Source: Thalassoglobus sp. JC818
GTDB lineage: Bacteria; Planctomycetota; Planctomycetia; Planctomycetales; Planctomycetaceae
Direction of reading: 5' to 3'
DNA length: 64,000 nucleotides
NCBI RefSeq assembly: GCF_040717535.1
Contig: NZ_JBFEFI010000001.1
Span: forward strand, 868,001-932,000
The position numbers were made by a program, and so were the translations under genes. The notes beneath the pieces are model-generated. The model was given only the letters and a program-made list of their open reading frames with translations. It did no database searches and had not been told where the DNA came from. Shown here piece after piece: positions 1 through 9,424 of this stretch; position 1 is the stretch's first letter, and each line of letters starts with the position of its first letter.

Positions 1-739
1 AGTTGAGATTGCCTTCACGGATATTCATCCCGCCGGTGAATCCAATCTCTCCATCGACAACCAGAATTTTTCGGTGGTTTCTCAAGTTCGCATAAAACAC
101 CAGAGCAGGGGTGCTCGTTGGCAGAAACGTCGCTGCGCTGAGTCCAAGCCGCTGAAACTCAGTCAAGATTGTCGGCTTTGAATATCGAGTGCCAACGTCA
201 TCGATGAGAATGCGAACATCAACTCCGCGCTGCGTCGCGTTGGCGAGAGCTTCGGCAAACATTCTGCCCGAGGAGTCGTTGTCAAAGATATAGGAACACA
301 AACTGATCGATCGATGAGCCTTATCGATGGCTGTGAGCATCGAATCGTAGGCTGCTTTGCCACCGACCAGCGGGGTGACATCGTTTGCAGGAGTCAAATC
401 GCGACGCGTGATCCACTTTCCGATTTCCTCCAATTCCATGTTGGTATCGGTTCGCTGATGACGTGTCTCCCAGGCACGGACTGCTCGCTTCAGTGTGTAT
501 TTTCCCTGGGCATCAATCTGATCGAGAATGCGTTCCCCTTTGCGTTCAATTCGATTCACGCCGAAACAGCAGTAGAGTAACGATCCGATCAATGGGGATA
601 ACCAGATCAGCCCGACCCAACCGAGCACGGCACGTGTCTCTCGTTTCTGCAACAATGCATGGAGGCTCGTTCCGATTGCAAAGCATCGTTCGAAAAGACC
701 GAAAATGATGGGCCAATAATGAGAAAAGAAATCGAGCAT
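1..739 (-). CDS. Cardiolipin synthase / phospholipase D family protein (C-terminus beyond window)
   Basis: The frame is open on the minus strand from an ATG at 739 to the left edge, so only about 246 N-terminal residues are present. The N-terminus has two hydrophobic segments (the second around WLSPLIGSLLYCCFGVNR), as in the PLDc_N region of bacterial cardiolipin synthases. A PLD domain follows, with SISLCSYIFDND and the first HKD motif near the edge (HRKILVVDGEIGFTGGMNI, H-x-K-x4-D). The family joins two phosphatidylglycerol molecules, or PG and PE, to make cardiolipin at the inner membrane. The second HKD motif must lie outside the window. The ATG at 739 was chosen because a reverse-strand stop lies just upstream of it. 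Confidence 0.85.
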   Translation of the reverse strand, partial: MLDFFSHYWPIIFGLFERCFAIGTSLHALLQKRETRAVLGWVGLIWLSPLIGSLLYCCFGVNRIERKGERILDQIDAQGKYTLKRAVRAWETRHQRTDTNMELEEIGKWITRRDLTPANDVTPLVGGKAAYDSMLTAIDKAHRSISLCSYIFDNDSSGRMFAEALANATQRGVDVRILIDDVGTRYSKPTILTEFQRLGLSAATFLPTSTPALVFYANLRNHRKILVVDGEIGFTGGMNIREGNLN

Positions 740-1010
740 TCGACGGATGTCTTCAAGGTAAGGTAGGAAGTAGAGTACGGCGGCGATGTGCTTTTAACGA
801 AACGTGTTGAGAAACAAGATCTCACCTCGCGCGAGTGGTCTTGTTTGATTCGTTTTTCAGTTCAAACATTCTGACTTGGCAAGTTCCTTTCGCAGCTTCA
901 TTCGAAGTGTCGGAAGAAAGGCTTTCCAGGAGATGTCACTTATGTTCTTCATTGACTCGCTCACGCGTTCTCAACCACACGTTCATCATCGAATCCAGGT
1001 CAGTATCATC

Positions 1011-4000
1011 ATGAGACGGCTGGTCGTTGTCCACTGCGTAGCGCTCGTCGTTATGTGCAACGTGTCTTTCGTTGGTGCGAACGAAGAAGCATCAGCTCCC
1101 GGGCAAAGTGGACGATTCTCGAATGTGGCCCTGCTGCCCAAAGAGGAAACCGGAGCGACTCGTTTTCTGACAGCCAATCCAGAATACGACGGTCGCGGAG
1201 TCATTGTAGCCATCTTCGACCAGGGAATTGATCCCGGAGCTTCTGGCCTGAGTGTGACAACCACCGGAGCGCCGAAGATCATTGACCTGATCGATGGAAC
1301 CGGAAGCGGTGACGTACCGATGAAACCTGCCAAGCTGGAAAGTGATGGAACGATCACCAGCCTCACTGACAGAACTCTTTCGATCGATCCGGACTGGTCC
1401 AATCCATCTGGCAAGTATTTTGTCGGAGTGAAGGCAGCGTTTGATCTCTATCCGCACGATCTTGTCAGTCGCTTACAAGCGGAAGCCAAAGAAGACTTCA
1501 TCAAAGCGCAGCGACCGCGAGAAATTCAATTGATCGAAGATGAACAAGCAGCGGATGGAGACGAAGCTCGCAAAGAAGCAGCTGCAAGACTGGAAGCGCT
1601 TAGAGAAGCGGTCAAACAATTCAAGGCACCGGGGCCCGTTCTGGACTGCATTACCTTTCACGATGGCGATCACTGGCGGGCCGTCATTGACCTCGACGAA
1701 GATGGCGATCTGGCCGACGAAACACCGCTCGCTGACTATCGCGTCGAGCACCAGTTCGCCACGTTCGGAGGAGGAGCAGAACTCAACTTCAGTGTGAACA
1801 TTTTCGACGACGGGAAACTTCTCTCGATCGTGGCTGTCTGCGGCAATCACGGGACACATGTTGCCGGAATCGTGGGAGCCAACTATCCAGACAATCCTTC
1901 ACGCAACGGATTGGCGCCGGGGGTTCAATTTATCTCCGTGAAAATCGGTGACACACGTCTCGACGGAATGGAAACAGGCGTCGCTCTGATGCGGGGTCTG
2001 GCCCGAACTGCCGAACTGAATTGTGATCTCGTCAACATGAGCTACGGCGAACCGTCGTCGACTCCGAATCAGGGTGCATTGATTGATTCAATCAATCAAT
2101 TTGTCGTGAATCGAAACATCGTCTTCGTTGCGAGCGCAGGCAACAGTGGACCAGCGTTGTCGACAGTTGGATCACCTGGCGGAACATCCAGTTTTCCGAT
2201 TGGAGTCGGTGCGTATGTCTCCCCAGCGATGGGTCGCGAAGAATATGCATTGCAGGAAGACTTGCCGGGACTCCCGTTTACCTGGACATCTCGTGGACCG
2301 ACCACAGACGGAGATTGGGGAGTTGATCTATTCGCTCCGGGAGCAGCGATCGCCCCGGTCTCACAATATTCGCTTCAGCCGAGTATGCGAATGAACGGAA
2401 CATCGATGGCTGCGCCAAACGCCTGCGGCAACATCGCTCTGATGATCTCTGGATTGAAAGCCCAAGAACTCAGTTACTCATCGACTTCGCTACTTCGCAG
2501 CTTGCAAGCGACATCGCAAATCCAATCTGAGATCGATCCACTGGCACAAGGCCCGGGCCTGATTCAAATCGATCAAGCGTTCGATCATCACGTCGCGAAT
2601 AAGTCATCGAAGACTTCCCTCACTCCGGTCACCGTTTCGATCTCATCGCGAAATGGAGCGAGAGGAATTTACCTTCGCGAAGCTGGTGAAGTCGGTCGAA
2701 GGGTGGATGTTTCGATTCAGGTCGAGCCCGACTTTCCTCTTGAGACTGCGAACTCCACAAAACTCAGCTACGAAGTGCCGATCCGTTTAGAGAGTAATGC
2801 TGACTGGGTCAAAGTCGGAAGCCAGTTGCTGCTCACTCATGGAGGAGCACGCTTCAGTGCGACGGTCGATTCGCGAGAACTCACGCCCGGTTTGCATATT
2901 GCGCGAATCCAAGGTCAACCCGCTTCTCAAGTTGGAAACGAGAATCTCTTCGAGGTTCCCGTGGTGGTCATTGTTCCGGAACCGTCATCGGAACAAGTTT
3001 TTCAGACAACATTAGAAACGACTTCCGGGTCGATTCAGCGAATCTTTCTCAATCCTCCTGAAGGAAGTCGCAGCTATAAGCTGCGGGTGAAAAGGCTCGA
3101 CGGAATCGGTGAAGGTTTCTTTTACCTGCACTGTGTGCAAACCAGTCCGGTACAGTCCTTCGAAGCTGCGGAGTCCAAGCTGGTTGTCTCCCTGGGAGTC
3201 GGAGAAGAATTCGAGAAAGAAATTTCCTTGCCGACTGATCGAGTTCTGGAGATTTGCACAGCACAATACTGGTCTAGCCTCGGGCAATCTGAACTGGAGT
3301 TGGAAGTAACCTACTCAGGATTGGCAACGACGTCTGATTCAGTCACGCTCGCTTCAAACGGAGAGTCGGTTCCGGTGCGAGTCACCTCACAGCTGGGACA
3401 TGAACGTGTCGACCCGAGTGCCGTCCTCAATCGCTGGGATCGATTTCTTTCTCCTCAGAAATCGTCGCTGAAAATTTTGTCCGACGAACGGAACACCACC
3501 TGGAATAACGAACCGACCTGGCAACTCGTCTGTGACTATGCCTTTCAGCTTGAGAAGAAAGATCAAGTGACGTTCGCGCTCTCCCGTCTCGATGATCTTC
3601 TCTACGAATCCCCATTCCCGTCATACAGGTTGTTTGTGTATGACGAACACAATCAACTCGTGCATGCTGACGATGTCTTTCCGGAAAGCGTTTCACTTCC
3701 GGAGGGAGATTATTCCATTCAAATTGAACTCAGGCACACTGATCGAGATCATCTGAAAGAGATGGAAGGCTCGCTGCTGACGATCACACGTTCGATCGGT
3801 TCTGTCCGGCCATCGATCTATTCTTCGCGAGCTGTCGCAGCCGCTCCATGGAAGCAGAGTGACGTCAGTTCAACTGAACTCTTCGAACTGATGCGTGAGG
3901 ATTACTCGATCGCTCCTCCGCCGAAAGACAAGCTGCCGCAGGGACTGCAATCAGGGGATCGCTTGAGAGGACAACTGACTCTCCGGTCAGGCGACCCAAA

Positions 4001-4760
4001 TCCGGTTCCGATTGAGTATTTCTTTTCTGATGGAGCACAGCCAGCTTCATCGAAGTCGGCAAAACAAACTGTTCCGACGGAAGAGATTGATTTTCTGCTC
4101 GCCAAGCTCGGCACTTTGTCCTGGGAAAAGGATCAAGAAGAAATTGAACGACTGGCTGAGCGCATTCTGGCGATTGACGAGGACAACCTCGATGTCCATG
4201 TTGAAAGGCTACATTTGGCGGATGACGACGATCGAAAGAAGCATCTCGGCACGGTCGTTGAGCTTGCTGATCAAGTTATCGATCACATCCCGCAGAATAA
4301 AATCCGCAAATACTTTGACCGACGTCGAACTCAGTCAACTTCTGAAGAGAAAGAGACAAAGAAGAAATGGGAGACAGCCCGCAAACACCTGATCGACGCA
4401 ATTTATCGTAAGGGCAGGGCACTGGCGTACATGGAACTTCCAGACGTTATCGAAGACCATCCGATTGATGATCCGAAGCAACACGAGAAGGAATTTGATG
4501 CCAACTTTCAACTCCTCTCAAGTTGGGTTGATCCGACTTCGAAAGACTACTTCCTGCTTCAGATCAGATATGACCGCCGTCGAGGAAACTTTGGCGAGGC
4601 ATTGAAGATTCTCAACAAGAACTTCGGCAGCGGCCAACCGGTCTATTTCCACTACAAGAAGCGTCGAGACCTGTACGAACTGCTCGGTTGGGACGATCTG
4701 AGAGACATCGAACAGCATTGGATGTGGAGATACTTCCCGGAGTCGAAAGTTCCGTTCTAG
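1011..4760 (+). CDS. Tripeptidyl-peptidase II-like subtilisin-family serine peptidase
   Basis: This S8 peptidase closely resembles eukaryotic tripeptidyl-peptidase II along its whole length (1249 residues from this start, about the size of animal TPP II). Visible family signatures are LLPKEETGATRFL, an Asp region FDQGIDPGA (Asp70), the long insert between Asp and His typical of TPP II, GNHGTHVAG (His280), SAGNSGP (oxyanion Asn378) and MNGTSMAAPNACG (Ser465). The C-terminal half matches the TPP II beta and helical regions only in general outline. TPP II removes tripeptides from the N-terminus of oligopeptides. The frame is open from a TTG at 876, but the ATG at 1011 opens a good signal peptide (MRRLVVVHCVALVVMCNVSF), so I place the start there and expect export. 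Eukaryotic TPP II is cytosolic, which makes the signal peptide notable. Confidence 0.9.
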   Translation: MRRLVVVHCVALVVMCNVSFVGANEEASAPGQSGRFSNVALLPKEETGATRFLTANPEYDGRGVIVAIFDQGIDPGASGLSVTTTGAPKIIDLIDGTGSGDVPMKPAKLESDGTITSLTDRTLSIDPDWSNPSGKYFVGVKAAFDLYPHDLVSRLQAEAKEDFIKAQRPREIQLIEDEQAADGDEARKEAAARLEALREAVKQFKAPGPVLDCITFHDGDHWRAVIDLDEDGDLADETPLADYRVEHQFATFGGGAELNFSVNIFDDGKLLSIVAVCGNHGTHVAGIVGANYPDNPSRNGLAPGVQFISVKIGDTRLDGMETGVALMRGLARTAELNCDLVNMSYGEPSSTPNQGALIDSINQFVVNRNIVFVASAGNSGPALSTVGSPGGTSSFPIGVGAYVSPAMGREEYALQEDLPGLPFTWTSRGPTTDGDWGVDLFAPGAAIAPVSQYSLQPSMRMNGTSMAAPNACGNIALMISGLKAQELSYSSTSLLRSLQATSQIQSEIDPLAQGPGLIQIDQAFDHHVANKSSKTSLTPVTVSISSRNGARGIYLREAGEVGRRVDVSIQVEPDFPLETANSTKLSYEVPIRLESNADWVKVGSQLLLTHGGARFSATVDSRELTPGLHIARIQGQPASQVGNENLFEVPVVVIVPEPSSEQVFQTTLETTSGSIQRIFLNPPEGSRSYKLRVKRLDGIGEGFFYLHCVQTSPVQSFEAAESKLVVSLGVGEEFEKEISLPTDRVLEICTAQYWSSLGQSELELEVTYSGLATTSDSVTLASNGESVPVRVTSQLGHERVDPSAVLNRWDRFLSPQKSSLKILSDERNTTWNNEPTWQLVCDYAFQLEKKDQVTFALSRLDDLLYESPFPSYRLFVYDEHNQLVHADDVFPESVSLPEGDYSIQIELRHTDRDHLKEMEGSLLTITRSIGSVRPSIYSSRAVAAAPWKQSDVSSTELFELMREDYSIAPPPKDKLPQGLQSGDRLRGQLTLRSGDPNPVPIEYFFSDGAQPASSKSAKQTVPTEEIDFLLAKLGTLSWEKDQEEIERLAERILAIDEDNLDVHVERLHLADDDDRKKHLGTVVELADQVIDHIPQNKIRKYFDRRRTQSTSEEKETKKKWETARKHLIDAIYRKGRALAYMELPDVIEDHPIDDPKQHEKEFDANFQLLSSWVDPTSKDYFLLQIRYDRRRGNFGEALKILNKNFGSGQPVYFHYKKRRDLYELLGWDDLRDIEQHWMWRYFPESKVPF

Positions 4761-4882
4761 GTCGGATTCATCGAACGATTCGCAGGATCAAAGAGCAGTG
4801 AGTAGCGTAATCTAATGACCGAACTCTCGGACGATGTATGACGAAGGTGGATTCGACGACGCGTGGGAATCCCTGTCGATTC

Positions 4883-5509
4883 TTAAGAGGGCTCCGCACT
4901 CGGGGAAGGAGACTCATCCTCTGGAGCAAACCATCCACGAAACGGTTTCCACTTCCGATAGAGCGTTTCCTCGCGGGTAAATTCGTCGACGGAATACATC
5001 GTCCCGTCTTTCCAGTCGCGCTGATAAAGGTCTCCACAGCGACACCGAAACATCACGCGCGTCGGCTCTTCATACTTTGACAGATCGATGATCACCGCCG
5101 AATTTTGAATCGCGGTGAAGTCGCCAAAGTCGCCCAGTCGACGACTTGTGCAGCATCCATTCTGGCAGGGGGGAATCGGCGGGATGCCCGAGACAACAAG
5201 TCCATTGGCGACGCTGAAGATGACTCCGAAAAGCATCATTGAGAGCATCAGAACGATCAGGCCCCCGACAAATCCAGCCGGGAAACCGATCACTCCCCAG
5301 ACCACTCCCCAGTGAGACCACGCGTAAGCTGAAGCTCCCAGCCCAACCAAAAACGAACCTGCAACGATCACCAATTCGGGCAGTGTCACTCCAGAGCGAT
5401 CGGAGCTCCGCCGTGCCCCGGCAGAAACTGTCGACTGGAATCGTTTGTTAGCAAAAGAAAAAACCCCGCGCACCGATCTACGTGGCGGAACAGGTTCGAT
5501 CTGACTCAT
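4883..5509 (-). CDS. Membrane protein with Cys-rich C-terminal domain, unknown function
   Basis: I do not recognise this 208-residue protein. It has a basic N-terminus, two adjacent hydrophobic segments (around LVIVAGSFLVGLGASAYAW and FVGGLIVLMLSMMLFGVIF), and a soluble C-terminal part with a Cys cluster (CQNGCCTSRR) and a later CRCGD. These could form a metal site or disulphides. The C-terminus is acidic and Ser/Pro-rich. It converges on the TPP II gene with a gap of about 120 bp. The start is an ATG with no strong ribosome binding site. Codon use and length favour a real gene. Confidence 0.7.
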   Translation of the reverse strand: MSQIEPVPPRRSVRGVFSFANKRFQSTVSAGARRSSDRSGVTLPELVIVAGSFLVGLGASAYAWSHWGVVWGVIGFPAGFVGGLIVLMLSMMLFGVIFSVANGLVVSGIPPIPPCQNGCCTSRRLGDFGDFTAIQNSAVIIDLSKYEEPTRVMFRCRCGDLYQRDWKDGTMYSVDEFTREETLYRKWKPFRGWFAPEDESPSPSAEPS

Positions 5510-5727
5510 TCGGATTGGCTTTCTTCAGTCACGGCCCGCACAACATCTACGACCGAAACCAAACCGAATCCACCAAAAATCTGGACACTCAGTCCCAATT
5601 TTCACAACTTTTTATTTCTGAATATTTCCTTCTCAAATTGTTCAACAAGCCGACAATCGTGGAACAAAAACTGCTATGCGAAAGCAGCTGAATTGCATTA
5701 CATTTGACATCATTGAGTTGATGATTT

Positions 5728-6966
5728 TCAGCAGCATCCGTCGGACCCGCACGATGAATCGGAAGGCAACATGTTCAGAACCGGGAGGCCCGACTTCGTT
5801 TCCTTGGGCGATCGGATCGGAACTCCATGACAATTAAACGGTTGAGCCTTCTCAGGGGAAACCGCCTCATTGGGTTCAATGGGAATGATCTGATCCGCGT
5901 ACGGTGCCTTGGAATAAAGATCGAAGGTTTTCTTGCAAACTGCCATTCGTTGACCGCGGACAAGTTTGTGCCCGTCATCGTCGGTCACAGACTTCCACGG
6001 TCCTTTGTAAATGACAGCTTGTTTGTGATCCATGCATGGGCCTTCTTTGCCTTTGAATGCTTGCACCGTCAAGCTGCGAAACTCGTAGCCATCAATAATC
6101 GCCCACGGCTCCGACTGCCGAGCGACGATCTCAACACCGTAGAATCCTGCGTCGGTGAAGGCATCGAGAAACAAGTCTTCGCGAAATGCTCCGCTGATGC
6201 AGCCACTCCACAAATTGGGGTCATTGCGGAGACTGTCCGGGATCGTTTCATCGCTGACAATATCGCTGATCACTGCTCGTCCACCTCGCTTGAGAACACG
6301 GAAGAGTTCCGAAAACAATTGTCTCCGATCTTCTTCACGAACGAGATTCAGCACACAGTTCGAAACAACAACGTCGATTGAGTCGGATTCAACCAGTGGC
6401 TCGGTTTTTCTCAGATGATCCTGATACTCCTGAAGCTTTTGCCAATCATCAACGGAATCGACTGGATTAGTTTTCAGATACTCTTCCAGTCGATCAAGGT
6501 TCAGCTGCAAGTCCTGAATTCGTCCTTTCCGGAAATCAACGACGTCGTACCCCAGTGTCTCGCCGATCGCTGACTGGTGCCGGCGTGCCAGTTCCAGCAT
6601 GGTGTCATTGCAATCGACACCGATCACACGCCCGGAATCTTTCACAATTTGGGCAGCGATATAGCAAATCTTTCCTCCGCCCGAACCGAGATCGAGAACT
6701 GTTTCGCCTTCGTTCACCCAACGTGATGGATCGCCACATCCGTAATCACGTTCGATGATCTCTTCCGGAATGATTTTCAAATACTCCGGGTCGTAATCGA
6801 CCGGACAACACAAAGCTGCTTCAGCCTCCTGAGCCGCAGCTGAATATCGATCGCGGACGGCAAGATCAACATTCATCGTTGCGCCTGAAGTCGTTTCTCC
6901 GTTAGCCTGATTGAGTTCGCTGACCGGTTCTGTCGTTTCTGATGTCGAGGTTCCATTCGCAGCCAT
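5728..6966 (-). CDS. ArsM-type methyltransferase (arsenite methyltransferase-like)
   Basis: This 412-residue class I SAM-dependent methyltransferase has motif I at LDLGSGGGKI (residues 91-100) and the Asp motif at IGVDCN. Three cysteines known to bind As(III) in ArsM proteins seem to be present: C77 in YGCGDP, C204 in VVSNCVLNL and C256 in LWSGCISGA. A further EGPCMDHKQAVIYKGP segment and a Cys-rich tail (CGSDGCC) fit the longer bacterial ArsM-like proteins. The known reaction is stepwise methylation of arsenite; the substrate here is inferred. A GGAG sits 7 bases before the ATG. No arsR, arsC or arsenite pump gene adjoins it. It is divergent from the prolyl oligopeptidase gene, with about 210 bp between them. 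Confidence 0.75.
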   Translation of the reverse strand: MAANGTSTSETTEPVSELNQANGETTSGATMNVDLAVRDRYSAAAQEAEAALCCPVDYDPEYLKIIPEEIIERDYGCGDPSRWVNEGETVLDLGSGGGKICYIAAQIVKDSGRVIGVDCNDTMLELARRHQSAIGETLGYDVVDFRKGRIQDLQLNLDRLEEYLKTNPVDSVDDWQKLQEYQDHLRKTEPLVESDSIDVVVSNCVLNLVREEDRRQLFSELFRVLKRGGRAVISDIVSDETIPDSLRNDPNLWSGCISGAFREDLFLDAFTDAGFYGVEIVARQSEPWAIIDGYEFRSLTVQAFKGKEGPCMDHKQAVIYKGPWKSVTDDDGHKLVRGQRMAVCKKTFDLYSKAPYADQIIPIEPNEAVSPEKAQPFNCHGVPIRSPKETKSGLPVLNMLPSDSSCGSDGCC

Positions 6967-7177
6967 ATCGATTCTCCAGTGACAGAACTTCGGGTTGAGA
7001 CACAGGTCATTTGAACTGAACTGTATCAGCGTCGCAAGATTGTGAACGGTGAAGTGAGATACAGTTGAGTGACTTCAGATGCAATCGAACGGAACTCACT
7101 TCGAACAGTCGACGAGCGCAACCAAACGTCGTACAGTTCATGCACTCACTTTTCCATCACTTGAATGATCGGCAGCA

Positions 7178-9358
7178 ATGATCATGCTTCGACACTTCAT
7201 GCTTCTTCTCACCGTGAGTCTCTCACTGGCTTTTGATTCGGTCGTTCCCGCGCAGGTCCCCATGAGCAAACGCATTGAACACTTTGACGAATACTTTGGA
7301 GTTCGAGTCCATGACCCTTATCGCTGGCTCGAAGACGATGTCCGTGAAAGCGAAGATGTCGCGGAATGGGTGAAAGCTGAAAACGAGTACACACAGGACT
7401 TCCTGAAAACGATTCCGGAACGCAGCGAGATCAATGCCCGTCTGACCGAATTGTGGGACTACGAAAAATTCGGTCCGCCGTTCAAGGCAGGCGGTCGCCT
7501 CTACTTCTACAAGAACGATGGACTTCAAAATCAATACGTTCTGTACGTGCAAGGTCCTGACGACGCAGAACCCCGTGTTCTGATTGACCCCAATGAATGG
7601 TCGCAAGATGGGACGGTCGCACTCGGTGGGACGTCCTACAGCGACGACGGACGGTACCTCGCTTATGGAATTCAGGATGCCGGTTCGGACTGGCGAACCT
7701 GGAAGATCATGGAGATCGAAACCGGTCGCATCCTTGAAGACGAGTTGTCCTGGATCAAGTTCAACACTCCAAGCTGGACTCCAGACGGAGAAGGTTTCTT
7801 CTACGGGAAATTCCCTGCGCCGGAAGATGGGGCTGAGTTCCAGAATCTGAACGTCAATCAAGCTATTTATTACCATCGAGTCGGCGATTCCCAGGACGAC
7901 GACTTGCTCATTTTTCATCGTCCCGACCAGCCGGAGTGGGGCTACTCCACCTCGGTCACAGAAGATGGTCGCTACCTCATCATCACAGTTCATGTTGGAA
8001 CTGATGACCGCTACCGGATCTTCTACAAAGATCTCTCAAACCCGTTGGCGATGGCTGTTCCGCTGATTCGTAATTTCGAGAACGAATACAGCTTCATTGG
8101 AAACGACGGCACGACCTTTTACTTCAAGACAGATCTCGATGCTCCACTCGGGCGAGTGATTGCCATCGATATCAACGATGCTTCGCGTCAGATCGAAGGA
8201 GGCGGAGAGGAACCCGAAGTCAAAGTTCGAGAAGTCATTCCCCAACAGGCCGAAGCAATTCGTGATGTCACACTTGTGGCAAATCTGTTTGTTGTCGAGT
8301 CTTTGAAAGATGCAAAGACTCAAGTTGATATCTATCGGAAATCCGGAGATCGCCTTCGTAGCGTCGAGTTCCCAGCCATCGGTTCAGCTTTCGGTTTCGG
8401 CGGGAAAAGTTCGGACACCGAAACGTATTACTCATTTTCGAGCTTCACCTTCCCACCGACGATCTTTAAGTACGACATGATCACCGGGGAGAGCGAACAG
8501 ATTCGACAGGCAGAGGTCGACTTCAACGCGGATGACTTTGAAGTCACACAGGTCTTTTATCAAAGCAAAGATGGCACCCGAGTCCCCATGTTTATCTCGC
8601 ATAAACGTGGACTCAAGCTCGACGGGAATAATCCCACGCTGCTTTACGGATACGGTGGATTCAACATTCCCTTGACTCCTTCGTTCTCAATCAGTCGACT
8701 CGCCTGGATGGAAATGGGCGGAGTCTATGCCGTTGCCAATCTGCGGGGCGGGGGAGAATACGGAGAGAAGTGGCACAAAGCTGGTACGAAGCTTTCGAAG
8801 CAAAATGTCTTCGACGATTTCATCTCTGCGGCGGAATGGTTGATCGACCAAAAGTACACGAATACCGAACGACTCGCCATTCAGGGAGGAAGCAACGGCG
8901 GACTACTCGTTGGAGCTTGCATGACTCAACGTCCCGAACTCTTCGGAGCATGTTTGCCTGCTGTCGGCGTGATGGACATGCTTCGCTTCCACAAATTCAC
9001 TGCGGGACGCTATTGGGTCGACGACTACGGTTCCTCTGACAACGAAGAAGAATTCCACGGCCTCTTCGCTTATTCCCCTTATCACAACGTCAAAGAGGGA
9101 ACCTGCTATCCCGCGACGATGGTCTCGACGGCTGACACTGATGATCGCGTCGTTCCCGGTCACAGCTTCAAGTTCGCAGCTGCCTTGCAGCATGCACAGT
9201 CATGCGACAATCCAATCTTGATTCGCATCGAAACCAAAGCAGGGCACGGAGCCGGAAAACCGACGTCCAAAGTGATCGAAGAGATCGCAGACCACTGGGC
9301 GTTTCTAGTCAAAACACTGAACTTTCAGCCGGAACTGAAGTCGAACGACTCCAAGTAA
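7178..9358 (+). CDS. Prolyl oligopeptidase family serine peptidase (S9A), secreted
   Basis: This is a 726-residue protein of normal S9A length. It has a signal peptide (MIMLRHFMLLLTVSLSLAF), the N-terminal family signature DPYRWLED, a seven-bladed propeller region and a C-terminal alpha/beta-hydrolase domain. The catalytic Ser572 lies in QGGSNGGLL, the Asp in DTDDRVVPGHS and the His in KAGHGAGKPTSK. The family cleaves short peptides after proline, and the signal peptide places this one in the periplasm. It probably works with other peptidases such as the secreted TPP II upstream, but nothing in the sequence links their expression. A strong terminator follows it. Confidence 0.93.
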   Translation: MIMLRHFMLLLTVSLSLAFDSVVPAQVPMSKRIEHFDEYFGVRVHDPYRWLEDDVRESEDVAEWVKAENEYTQDFLKTIPERSEINARLTELWDYEKFGPPFKAGGRLYFYKNDGLQNQYVLYVQGPDDAEPRVLIDPNEWSQDGTVALGGTSYSDDGRYLAYGIQDAGSDWRTWKIMEIETGRILEDELSWIKFNTPSWTPDGEGFFYGKFPAPEDGAEFQNLNVNQAIYYHRVGDSQDDDLLIFHRPDQPEWGYSTSVTEDGRYLIITVHVGTDDRYRIFYKDLSNPLAMAVPLIRNFENEYSFIGNDGTTFYFKTDLDAPLGRVIAIDINDASRQIEGGGEEPEVKVREVIPQQAEAIRDVTLVANLFVVESLKDAKTQVDIYRKSGDRLRSVEFPAIGSAFGFGGKSSDTETYYSFSSFTFPPTIFKYDMITGESEQIRQAEVDFNADDFEVTQVFYQSKDGTRVPMFISHKRGLKLDGNNPTLLYGYGGFNIPLTPSFSISRLAWMEMGGVYAVANLRGGGEYGEKWHKAGTKLSKQNVFDDFISAAEWLIDQKYTNTERLAIQGGSNGGLLVGACMTQRPELFGACLPAVGVMDMLRFHKFTAGRYWVDDYGSSDNEEEFHGLFAYSPYHNVKEGTCYPATMVSTADTDDRVVPGHSFKFAAALQHAQSCDNPILIRIETKAGHGAGKPTSKVIEEIADHWAFLVKTLNFQPELKSNDSK

Positions 9359-9384
9359 CACGACAAAATTGCCAAAGCATTCTC

Positions 9385-9415
9385 ATCTGCGAATCACTGT
9401 GATTCGCAGATTTTT
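9385..9415 (+). terminator. Rho-independent terminator after prolyl oligopeptidase
   Basis: A perfect 11-bp stem (ATCTGCGAATC at 9385-9395 with GATTCGCAGAT at 9401-9411) closes on a short loop and is followed by four T. It lies 27 bp after the peptidase stop and just before the convergent channel gene, so it may serve both strands. Confidence 0.85.
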
Positions 9416-9424
9416 CGCTCACTC

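Noticed and set aside
876-1010. TTG start 45 codons upstream of the TPP II signal peptide
   Set aside because: The added residues have no family likeness, there is no ribosome binding site, and the signal peptide would no longer be N-terminal.
5827-6381. 184-codon plus-strand frame inside the ArsM-like gene
   Set aside because: Antisense shadow of a recognised methyltransferase.
7223-7993. 256-codon minus-strand frame inside the prolyl oligopeptidase gene
   Set aside because: It is the shadow of a clearly recognised gene, without a ribosome binding site.
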